Assembly: GCA_016278585.1 (NCBI GenBank)
Contig: JADQBO010000458.1
Coordinates: 1-8,977, forward strand
DNA length: 8,977 nt
From: Desulfosporosinus sp.
GTDB lineage: Bacteria > Bacillota > Desulfitobacteriia > Desulfitobacteriales > Desulfitobacteriaceae
Direction of reading: 5' to 3'
Numbering within the stretch: position 1 is the first letter of the stretch; the number at the start of each line of letters is the position of its first letter. Below the pieces are notes generated by a model. It worked only from the letters and a program-made list of their open reading frames with translations, was not told the DNA's origin and did no database searches. The position numbers were made by a program, and so were the translations under genes. Below are positions 1 through 4,775 of the stretch, one piece after another.

Positions 1-329
1 CTAACAACATCTCCCTCTACTTCAATCTCAACCTTTTTGAGTTCTATATTGTGTAGAGCCCCATCGAAAGTGTAGCCTACAACTAAGCAAGCTCCCAAAG
101 CAGCAAGTATCATTTCCCCTGGCTGGGGGCCTTCATTGGTGCCAAAAGGTTCATCCATAACAACCTTAAAGTCGCGGATAGTGCATTCTGCTTTAGTACT
201 GCCTAACCAGACTGACGTTGCTTTGTAGGTTCGATGACCTTTTTCAGGATTTTCTTTGACTCGGTCAATCATTTTGTTGATAAATCCTAAATCAATCCCA
301 TTAACAAGAACTCCGCTATTATAATCCAT
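1..329 (-). CDS. OsmC/Ohr-family protein (partial, C-terminus beyond left edge)
   Basis: Translating the minus strand from the ATG at 329-327 gives 109 open codons that run off the window. The family covers small cytoplasmic thiol peroxidases and related proteins that reduce organic or fatty-acid hydroperoxides with a pair of cysteines. The visible part carries the characteristic segment around residues 67-81, GPQPGEMILAALGAC, in which Cys81 sits at the start of the central helix where the first catalytic Cys of OsmC proteins lies. The partner Cys would be in the missing C-terminal half. The start is fixed by a near-perfect Shine-Dalgarno AAGGGGTGATT (plus-strand 337-347), about 8 nt from the ATG. 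The gene is divergent from the CRP-like regulator at 815. Family assignment is firm. Substrate is unknown, and many clostridial OsmC proteins are not proven peroxidases. Confidence 0.85.
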   Translation of the reverse strand, partial: MDYNSGVLVNGIDLGFINKMIDRVKENPEKGHRTYKATSVWLGSTKAECTIRDFKVVMDEPFGTNEGPQPGEMILAALGACLVVGYTFDGALHNIELKKVEIEVEGDVV

Positions 330-375
330 GTTTAACAATCACCCCTTCTGTAATTTTCAAAAAGAAACGATCTTG

Positions 376-404
376 AACATAAGTTATCTGGTAGGGCCAA
401 TCAA
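376..404 (-). promoter_or_regulatory. Candidate sigma-A promoter for the OsmC-like gene
   Basis: On the minus strand a TTGATT hexamer (plus 399-404) and a TATGTT hexamer (plus 376-381) are separated by exactly 17 nt. A start near 369 would give a leader of about 40 nt with the Shine-Dalgarno in place. Each hexamer matches the consensus at four of six bases, so this is plausible but not strong. Confidence 0.4.
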
Positions 405-441
405 GGCGTTTCTTTTCCATATTCCATTATTTATGCAAAAC

Positions 442-470
442 TTATGCCATATAGAAAATATGGGTCATAA
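442..470. repeat. Imperfect inverted repeat (possible operator)
   Basis: CCATAT (447-452) and ATATGG (458-463) are separated by 5 nt and flanked by a second pair, TTATG (442-446) and CATAA (466-470), with a 2-nt asymmetry on the right. It lies about 115 nt upstream of the OsmC-like start and upstream of its candidate promoter. It could bind a regulator of that gene, but AT-rich DNA gives such patterns by chance. Confidence 0.3.
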
Positions 471-555
471 CGGAGATTGGGACGGTCTTTGTAAGAGAAT
501 AAAAATATTCAAGGGCTAAATGGAAACCACAAATTCCAGCCGGCCCCTGAATTAT

Positions 556-584
556 TTGATAAGTCATAAAATTCTTACTATAAG
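556..584 (+). promoter_or_regulatory. Sigma-A promoter TTGATA-N17-TATAAG
   Basis: TTGATA (556-561) and TATAAG (579-584) each match the consensus at five of six bases with the ideal 17-nt spacer, so a transcript would begin near 591. Its -10 overlaps a 10-bp palindrome, ATAAGCTTAT (580-589), and the TGGAAT dyad begins about 8 nt after the predicted start. It could drive the CRP-like gene through a leader of about 225 nt, or a short untranslated RNA. This is one of the better promoters in the window by inspection. Confidence 0.55.
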
Positions 585-598
585 CTTATTTTCTACTA

Positions 599-623
599 TG
601 GAATACAATTATTCCAAGTGGAA
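599..623. repeat. TGGAAT/ATTCCA operator-like dyads
   Basis: TGGAATA (599-605) and TATTCCA (610-616) form a perfect 7-bp inverted repeat around 4 nt. The right arm is reused in a second dyad, TTCCA-AG-TGGAA (612-623). A related pair, TGGAA-N8-TTCCA, lies at 521-538. Written as GGAAT-N6-ATTCC the core has the 5-6-5 geometry of CRP-family sites. Its place just downstream of the predicted start of the 556-584 promoter is typical of a repressor site. Which protein binds is not shown. Confidence 0.45.
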
Positions 624-776
624 CATAAAAATGCCATAAAATAATAGATAAATTATTGTGTTTAATAAGAGTATCCAAATTAAACGCTGACTTAAACCTT
701 TTTACTATCTGTGGCAAGGGTTTACTGTTTTGTTTTCAAAATTTTTAAATTTATTAAGTGGTATATTGTTGAAATT

Positions 777-785
777 TGTTATAAT
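777..785 (+). promoter_or_regulatory. Extended -10 promoter for the CRP-like gene
   Basis: TGTTATAAT (777-785) is a perfect -10 hexamer preceded by the TGn extension, which can replace a good -35; none is visible at the normal spacing. The start would be near 792, giving a leader of about 23 nt that still includes the TGGAGGG Shine-Dalgarno at 797-803. A run of A and T tracts at 736-757 could act as an UP-like element. Confidence 0.5.
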
Positions 786-814
786 ATAACTATATATGGA
801 GGGATAGAGGTTAG

Positions 815-1483
815 ATGGAAAATATTAATCACAAAGCCTTATTGCTAGATGAACATGAAAAGAACCTTGTCAGAGAATATGGAACACGAGTACATTATTC
901 TAAGGGGCAAATAATTTTTTCCGAGGGCGATACGGCTGACCGGATATATTTAATTGAAGAAGGTTTTGTGAAAATATATCGTATAACTCCGGATGGTCGA
1001 AGAGTAACAGTTGGAAGTATGAGGACTTCGGGACAGTTAATGGGTTTGGCCGAAACTTTGTATCATGGGGAACGGACCTGTTTTGCTGGTGCTATCAATG
1101 ATGCCACTTTGGTGGTTGTACGTAAAGTCCGTTTTGAGGAATTGCTCGTGAATCATCCCACCATTGCTTTTAAGGTTGCTACTACTCTGGGTGTAAGAAT
1201 GCGAGAAGCAGAAGCAATTATTCAAGAAATGGTCTGTTTCCAAGTACCCGGTAGGCTAGCAATGTTACTCCTTAAAATATCTGAGCGTGCTGGAGTGGAG
1301 ACCGAAATCGGTAAAAAGATTAATTTCCGGTTAACGCATGAGGAAATTGCTTGTATGATTGGTACATCAAGACAAACTGTGACTTCACTACTTAATATAT
1401 TTAAACAGGAAAATAGTATATCGATTGAAGAGAAAGAAGTGTATATTGTAGATCCTGAAAAGCTAATAAAATGGATTATTTAA
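815..1483 (+). CDS. CRP/FNR-family transcriptional regulator
   Basis: The 222-residue product has the usual family length and two-domain plan. The N-terminal cyclic-nucleotide-binding-type beta barrel covers roughly residues 20-130, with conserved stretches such as FSEGDTADRIYLIEEGFVKIY and GLAE...GERTC at the effector pocket. The long dimer helix follows, and the winged helix-turn-helix lies at about 170-205 with LTHEEIACMIGTSRQTV. There is no N-terminal Cys cluster, so it is not a classical Fe-S FNR. In the recognition helix, Arg186-Gln187 takes the place of Arg-Glu in E. coli CRP and Ser191 replaces the third contact, so its site probably differs from TGTGA or TTGAT. ATG 815 follows TGGAGGG at 797-803. 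It is monocistronic, ended by the terminator at 1483-1512. The effector is unknown. It may regulate the neighbouring redox and permease genes or itself. Confidence 0.9.
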   Translation: MENINHKALLLDEHEKNLVREYGTRVHYSKGQIIFSEGDTADRIYLIEEGFVKIYRITPDGRRVTVGSMRTSGQLMGLAETLYHGERTCFAGAINDATLVVVRKVRFEELLVNHPTIAFKVATTLGVRMREAEAIIQEMVCFQVPGRLAMLLLKISERAGVETEIGKKINFRLTHEEIACMIGTSRQTVTSLLNIFKQENSISIEEKEVYIVDPEKLIKWII

Positions 1484-1512
1484 AGAGGCTAGCACTTAGG
1501 TGCTAGCCTCTT
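1483..1512 (+). terminator. Strong intrinsic terminator after the CRP-like gene
   Basis: AAGAGGCTAGCAC (1483-1495) pairs perfectly with GTGCTAGCCTCTT (1500-1512) around a TTAG loop, making a 13-bp stem that begins at the last base of the stop codon. The tail TTACTCTTG is only moderately T-rich. The stem is symmetric enough to work in either direction. Confidence 0.85.
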
Positions 1513-1535
1513 ACTCTTGTGCGATATTCGCAAAG

Positions 1536-1720
1536 ACGTAGGTAATAAAGTATCCCTTCGCTTTTTGTATGGTATTACCTTTGATATTAATTTAGCAATA
1601 AAGGAGATTCCTCGTCACCGTAAACATCGTAATGCTCGTTATATGAAAATATTCCTTGCGCTGATCTTGTTCTATATTGGTTTGAAGTATGTATTACCGC
1701 TATTTGGCATTAAAATCTAA
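1536..1720 (+). pseudogene. C-terminal fragment of a TauE/SafE-type permease
   Basis: The last 90 bp (1631-1720, stop codon included) are identical, base for base, to the 3' end of the intact permease gene at 3589-3678. They encode the final helix beginning NARYMKIFLALILFY. The approximately 31 codons before it line up without gaps with the same part of the intact protein (GNKVSLRFL against GSSLDLQFL, RHRK against RVSK), but identity is low and the middle of the match is poor. There is no Shine-Dalgarno, no credible start and no room for the other helices after the terminator at 1512. I read this as a permease remnant whose tail was copied from, or homogenised with, the intact gene. The 90-bp match is certain; the homology of the upstream part is tentative. 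Confidence 0.7.
1631..1720 (+). repeat. 90-bp exact direct repeat, copy 1
   Basis: This segment is identical to 3589-3678. Identity begins at AATGCTCG and stops abruptly after the TAA stop codon; the following bases (GAAC here, TATA there) are unrelated. Confidence 0.97.
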
Positions 1721-1769
1721 GAACTATTTCGTACTTTTAATCTTAAAAATAAAGGGGGCAGTTCATAAG

Positions 1770-2055
1770 ATGAAATGTGCATCCTGTCATATGAAGACTA
1801 AAAACATGTGTGATAAAGAAGGTTTCGATTGCACCGCAGGACAATACATTAGATGAATATCATGAGGAAGAAAACAAACCGTTTCATCAATCTAGTGCTT
1901 GCTTTCAGGCTGAATATGGTAATAACCTAACTCGCCTTGATGAAGTCATTATGTTTGCAAAAAGACAAGGTTATAAGAAAATTGGTATGGCTTTCTGTAT
2001 AGGCTTAGTCGATGAAGCTGCAGTTCTGGAGAAAATTTTATCTCAACATTCGTAA
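1770..2055 (+). pseudogene. DUF1847-family protein, frameshifted and truncated
   Basis: A good Shine-Dalgarno (AAAGGGGG, 1751-1758) precedes ATG 1770, which starts MKCASCHMKTKNMCDKEG, then FDCT. This is the Cys-rich N-terminus of DUF1847 proteins (CxxC, a later Cys, then DCT). The frame stops at TGA 1854-1856. The next part of the family continues one frame over, from DNTLDEY at about 1841, through TRLDEVIMFAKRQGYKKIG and MAFCIGLVDEA, to TAA at 2053-2055. One extra base near 1838-1841 would explain the shift. Family members are about twice this length or more, and I found no trace of the C-terminal half in any frame downstream, so it is also truncated. The function of the family is unknown; its conserved cysteines suggest metal binding. 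A sequencing error could explain the shift but not the truncation. Confidence 0.8.
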
Positions 2056-2151
2056 ACTCATGGGGGATGGTTTTCCTGCAACTCGAAGTATTAACGAAAA
2101 TAAGGGTCGAAAAGTAAGATGGCTGACAAGAATAAGGTCAGAAATTAGACA

Positions 2152-2206
2152 TTAATATCAAGAGCAATTTGATAAATTAACTATAAGAACCATTTTGCAC
2201 AAAATG
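2152..2206. promoter_or_regulatory. Two dyads upstream of the membrane-protein/permease pair
   Basis: TATCAA (2156-2161) and TTGATA (2169-2174) are inverted around 7 nt, with TTAA on both flanks (2152-2155 and 2177-2180). Shortly after, CATTTTG (2191-2197) and CAAAATG (2200-2206) form a 7-bp dyad with a 2-nt centre. A GGGGGAGG run (2210-2217) looks like a Shine-Dalgarno but no start codon follows. I could not identify a convincing -35/-10 pair. TTGAT/ATCAA half-sites resemble FNR-type sites, although here the two halves face outward. Confidence 0.3.
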
Positions 2207-2283
2207 AAAGGGGGAGGAACTTAGGCCCAGGGCCGTAGGACTATTGTAGTAAGTGAAAATGTTAGCAAGAGAGGCGTTTAGCT

Positions 2284-2709
2284 ATGAAGAAGGTTTCTGA
2301 ACTAGTGAGATTCCTTAAAGATCCCCACTCTAAGAAAGTCCAATATTATAAAGAGCGGTATCAGGAATTAGACGATCTTTCGCAAGAGGCGGTTGAAATG
2401 GGAGACGTGATAGCTTACAGGTCCATTGAGGTTGAAATGAGAGAAGTATTTTTTGATTATTTGACAGCTGTAGTGGTAGATTCAATTTACAGATTAGTTC
2501 CTTATGTTCTTATAATTTGGATAATCAGCCTGAAATGGCCCACCATCACGATTCCATTTGCAAACCGGCAGGTTGACGTATTTGGAGCATTCCTCGTCTC
2601 GTATCTTCTATACCATGTCGGAAAAGGCCTTGTAAAACCAATTAAGTCTAAATTATGCAAATTAGGTCTATTTGGTTTAGTAAGGGCATCGAAAGTCAGT
2701 AAACTTTGA
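2284..2709 (+). CDS. Small two-helix membrane protein of unknown function
   Basis: I do not recognise this 141-residue protein. Residues 1-60 are charged and helical (KERYQELDDLSQEAVEMGD and following), likely cytoplasmic and possibly coiled coil. Two hydrophobic segments follow: about 62-83 (ending VLIIWIISLKW) and 97-117 (FGAFLVSYLLYHVGKGL), joined by a short loop with Pro and Thr. The C-terminus is basic. By the positive-inside rule both ends should face the cytoplasm. AGAGAGG at 2268-2274 lies 9 nt before the ATG. The stop is 30 nt before the TauE-type permease start with no terminator between, so the two are probably cotranscribed and this could be an accessory subunit of the permease. 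That role is inferred from position only. Confidence 0.8.
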   Translation: MKKVSELVRFLKDPHSKKVQYYKERYQELDDLSQEAVEMGDVIAYRSIEVEMREVFFDYLTAVVVDSIYRLVPYVLIIWIISLKWPTITIPFANRQVDVFGAFLVSYLLYHVGKGLVKPIKSKLCKLGLFGLVRASKVSKL

Positions 2710-2739
2710 AAAAATGTAACAAAATTGGAGGAAAATATT

Positions 2740-3678
2740 ATGTATTTCGCTTTAGCTGGAGTAGACGCTAACCCTATTACCTTGATCCTTTGGGGTATCT
2801 TTGTAGGTTATGTTTTTACATCTGTAGGAGCAGCGGGTGGTATCTTAGCCGGAGTCGGACATATGAGCATTTTCGGACTTAAAAATGCCAACATGATCAA
2901 GCCGATGAATCAAGTTTTGACACTTGTTAGCCCTGTTGTTGGTACGCCTCTTTATCTTAGAGAAAAGCGAATTGTTGTACCTACCGCGGTTGCTCTAGGC
3001 GTAGGAGGGATCGTTGGTGCTATTCTAGGTTCAACTCTTTCGGCTAACTACTTACCAGATATGGCAACGTTCAAACCTTACTTTGGTATCTTCACCTTAG
3101 GGATCTCGTTGCGTATTGCCTATGAGTGTACTGCAAAGTTCATAGATGGTCAAAAAGAGGTAAAGGCGGCCAATCAACGCTTCGCAAGCAAAGTTAAAGA
3201 ACTCAAGGCCTCAGGTAAAATGAATGAGCTTAAGGAAATTGGTGTTAAATTCAACAAAATTGGCATTCAAAATACCTTTACCTTTGCTGGTTCAGAATTC
3301 AAGTATAATACCTTTACTGTCTTACTTACAGGGATGTTTGTAGCAATTATCTCCGCGTCCTTAGGGGTTGGAGGAGGATTCTTACTGGTTCCTTTTTTAA
3401 CCAGTGTGTTGGGATTCCCAATGTACATTGTGGCTGGAACATCCGTTCTTTCTATCTTGGTATCATCTTCAGTCAGTATTCTAAATTATCTTTCGCTGGG
3501 TAGTTCGCTAGATCTACAGTTCTTAGCCTTTGAATTAGTAGGTGTTGCTATTGGTACTGTAGTAGCAGCTCGAGTGTCTAAATATATCAATGCTCGTTAT
3601 ATGAAAATATTCCTTGCGCTGATCTTGTTCTATATTGGTTTGAAGTATGTATTACCGCTATTTGGCATTAAAATCTAA
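2740..3678 (+). CDS. TauE/SafE-family membrane permease
   Basis: The 312-residue product is almost wholly hydrophobic with about eight helices in two similar halves. Each half carries the glycine-rich signature of the family: SVGAAGGILAG near the start of half one and SLGVGGGFLLVPFL in half two. Members export or import small anions such as sulfite, sulfoacetate and other organic acids, and some have been linked to sulfonate metabolism. The substrate here is unknown. A hydrophilic, lysine-rich insert of about 60 residues (roughly 131-192) separates the halves and is probably cytoplasmic. I chose ATG 2740 because GGAGG (2727-2731) sits 8 nt upstream; an in-frame TTG at 2725 overlaps that site and would not have its own. 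The last 90 bp are duplicated at 1631-1720. It follows the small membrane protein at 2284. Confidence 0.88.
   Translation: MYFALAGVDANPITLILWGIFVGYVFTSVGAAGGILAGVGHMSIFGLKNANMIKPMNQVLTLVSPVVGTPLYLREKRIVVPTAVALGVGGIVGAILGSTLSANYLPDMATFKPYFGIFTLGISLRIAYECTAKFIDGQKEVKAANQRFASKVKELKASGKMNELKEIGVKFNKIGIQNTFTFAGSEFKYNTFTVLLTGMFVAIISASLGVGGGFLLVPFLTSVLGFPMYIVAGTSVLSILVSSSVSILNYLSLGSSLDLQFLAFELVGVAIGTVVAARVSKYINARYMKIFLALILFYIGLKYVLPLFGIKI
3589..3678 (+). repeat. 90-bp exact direct repeat, copy 2
   Basis: This is the 3' end of the intact permease gene including its stop codon, identical to 1631-1720, about 1.96 kb away in the same orientation. Confidence 0.97.
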
Positions 3679-3682
3679 TATA

Positions 3683-3713
3683 GGATTTCAGTGCAGAAAC
3701 CCTCTAATTTTTT
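3683..3713 (+). terminator. Weak terminator-like hairpin after the permease gene
   Basis: GGATTTC (3683-3689) pairs with GAAACC (3696-3701) with one bulged A and a 6-nt loop; a run of six T lies at 3708-3713. The stem is short and the T run is displaced by 6 nt, so termination would be partial at best. Confidence 0.3.
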
Positions 3714-3726
3714 AGTCTAAAAGTAG

Positions 3727-3821
3727 GAATTCACCCCGATTATATTGAATTATTAAGTATAAGAAAGATATTCAGAGATATCCTGATATAACTTGCTTTA
3801 TACTGTGATTTGGGGTGATTC
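3727..3821 (+). promoter_or_regulatory. Inverted repeat that could mask the transposase ribosome site
   Basis: GAATTCACCCC (3727-3737) is complementary to GGGGTGATTC (3812-3821) apart from one extra T. The right arm contains the Shine-Dalgarno GGGGTGAT of the transposase remnant that starts at 3827. An RNA entering from the permease gene could fold so that this site is paired, a strategy known in some insertion sequences to prevent translation from outside transcripts. The downstream gene is now broken, so any such effect would be vestigial. Confidence 0.3.
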
Positions 3822-3826
3822 TTGCT

Positions 3827-4305
3827 ATGTTTAGAGAGAATACATTGCATAGACAAGAAAATTTATTTAGTAATTTGAGTGGGATGGACCCCCGCTATAA
3901 AAAGAAACTGGAAAAGAGCTGGGCTGTTTTATAAAGCATGTTTTTTGTAAAATTGACGAGAATTCATTTGCTCCTCTTTATTCAAGTAATAATGAACGTC
4001 CAAATTTCCCGATCAACATCTTGGTTGTACTCGAAATCATCAAACATTTAAAAAACTTTGTTGATAAAGTTCTTTTTGAAGCGTTTGCTTACGACTATCA
4101 AATTTCCTATGCCTTGGGCCTACGTAGGTGAAATTTATTTTGCGCGCAGAACGTTCTATGATTTTCGGGCTAGACAGTATAATTACACATTTGAACACCC
4201 TAAAGAAGGGTGTTCAATCTTTAAACTGAAACACTCGTCCAACACTTCATTAAAAAGGAATTGGATCATTTGGGATTTAAGCATCCAGTGGGGAAAGAGA
4301 GGTAA
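3827..4305 (+). pseudogene. IS1182-like transposase remnant (N-terminal part, three frameshifts)
   Basis: Starting at ATG 3827 behind GGGGTGAT, the frames read in order: MFRENTLHRQENLFSNLSG to SWA (stop 3932-3934); one frame over, KIDENSFAPLYSS, NNERPNFPINILVVLEIIK and YDYQISYALGL (stop 4129-4131); back one frame, GEIYFARRTFYDFRARQYN and EHPKEG; then QHFIKKELDHLGFKHPVGKER (4240-4302, stop 4303-4305). Together this is the N-terminal domain (DUF772 type) of IS1182-like transposases: an LFN/LS opening, SWA, P-x-NIL, a YAL segment and an RTFxxFRAR motif. The DDE catalytic part is missing, as are recognisable ends. The element is therefore dead. Its third segment is in frame with the ferredoxin at 4313, which makes an artificial 238-codon frame from 4058. 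Family name is from memory of motifs. Confidence 0.75.
4178..4217 (+). promoter_or_regulatory. Perfect TATAAT followed by a 27-bp dyad
   Basis: TATAAT (4178-4183) has only a weak -35 (TTCTAT, 4154-4159, 18-nt spacer). Transcription would start near 4190, just where a perfect dyad begins: TTGAACACCCT (4191-4201), loop AAAGA, AGGGTGTTCAA (4207-4217). In RNA this is an 11-bp hairpin followed by TCTTTAAA, so it may be a leader hairpin, a weak terminator against read-through from upstream, or in DNA a repressor operator. It lies inside the transposase remnant, about 100 nt before the ferredoxin start, and is the best candidate control region for the redox operon. Confidence 0.4.
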
Positions 4306-4312
4306 GGTGCGT

Positions 4313-4774
4313 ATGCAAAAACTATTTTTTAAACCAAAACTTTGCGACGGGTGTCGGGCTTGTGAAGTAGCATGTCTTGAAAAGCATTCTAAGTCTAAAA
4401 GCATATTTATGATGAAAATGGAACAACCATCTCCGCAACCGCGGATTAAAGTCAAAAGATCAGGTGACCAATATTGGGCTACCGTATGTCAACACTGCAC
4501 AGAGGCAATGTGCGTAAAGGCATGTATGACTGGAGCAATGAAGTATTCTACAACAGGCGAAGTCGTTCACAATACTGAAAAATGCGTTGGTTGTTGGATG
4601 TGTATAATGGTTTGCCCTTTCGGTGCCATTGCATCACTGAGCGAGGCAAAAAAAGCAAGTAAATGTGATCTGTGCAAGGATGAAAAGGGGCCACCTTGCG
4701 TAGCGTCCTGTTCCCAGCAAGCTTTGTTTTATGGTACTCCAGAAGAATATGAAATGAAAGTCGCGGGTGATTGA
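4313..4774 (+). CDS. CooF-like ferredoxin with four [4Fe-4S] clusters
   Basis: The 153-residue protein has sixteen Cys in four complete groups: 11/14/17/21, 59/62/67/71, 91/94/97/101 and 118/121/129/133. The opening CDGCRACEVACLEKHSKSK and the PSPQPRI that follows resemble CooF, the electron carrier of carbon monoxide dehydrogenases, which in many anaerobes is encoded beside an FAD-NAD oxidoreductase as here. No signal peptide, so it is cytoplasmic. I place the start at ATG 4313, with GAGAGG (4297-4302) and AAGGTG upstream; GTG 4307 is a possible alternative. The longer open frame from 4058 would add 85 residues that translate transposase debris. It is the first gene of the operon, and its stop lies 1 nt before the next ATG. 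No CO dehydrogenase is visible, so the partner is presumably the FAD protein and the molybdoenzyme. Confidence 0.88.
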   Translation: MQKLFFKPKLCDGCRACEVACLEKHSKSKSIFMMKMEQPSPQPRIKVKRSGDQYWATVCQHCTEAMCVKACMTGAMKYSTTGEVVHNTEKCVGCWMCIMVCPFGAIASLSEAKKASKCDLCKDEKGPPCVASCSQQALFYGTPEEYEMKVAGD

Positions 4775-4775
4775 T

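Larger units (their letters stand above)
330..814. other. Divergent intergenic region with clustered dyads, no convincing gene
   Basis: These 485 bases separate the divergent OsmC-like and CRP-like genes. A 63-codon open frame at 328-519 overlaps the OsmC start, has no Shine-Dalgarno and no recognisable product, so I do not call it. The region holds an AT-rich background, an imperfect dyad at 442-470, TGGAA/TTCCA inverted pairs at 521-538 and 599-623, a 6+6 dyad AATAAT-N6-ATTATT at 640-657, and two plus-strand promoters listed separately. The amount of symmetric sequence suggests it is a regulatory hub. Confidence 0.6.

Noticed and set aside
328..519. 63-codon plus-strand open frame upstream of the CRP-like gene
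   Set aside because: It begins over the start of the minus-strand OsmC-like gene, has no ribosome site and resembles no protein; it crosses promoter and dyad sequence.
599..657. CRISPR or tandem repeat array
   Set aside because: The repeated TGGAA/TTCCA units are short inverted half-sites without regular spacers.
1517..1720. 67-codon small membrane protein
   Set aside because: It starts with TTG right behind a terminator, without a ribosome site, and its only hydrophobic part is the duplicated permease tail.
4058..4312. 85-residue N-terminal extension of the first ferredoxin
   Set aside because: The residues are one frame of the transposase remnant (ARRTFYDFRARQYN, EHPKEG), and a good ribosome site and ATG lie at the ferredoxin start.
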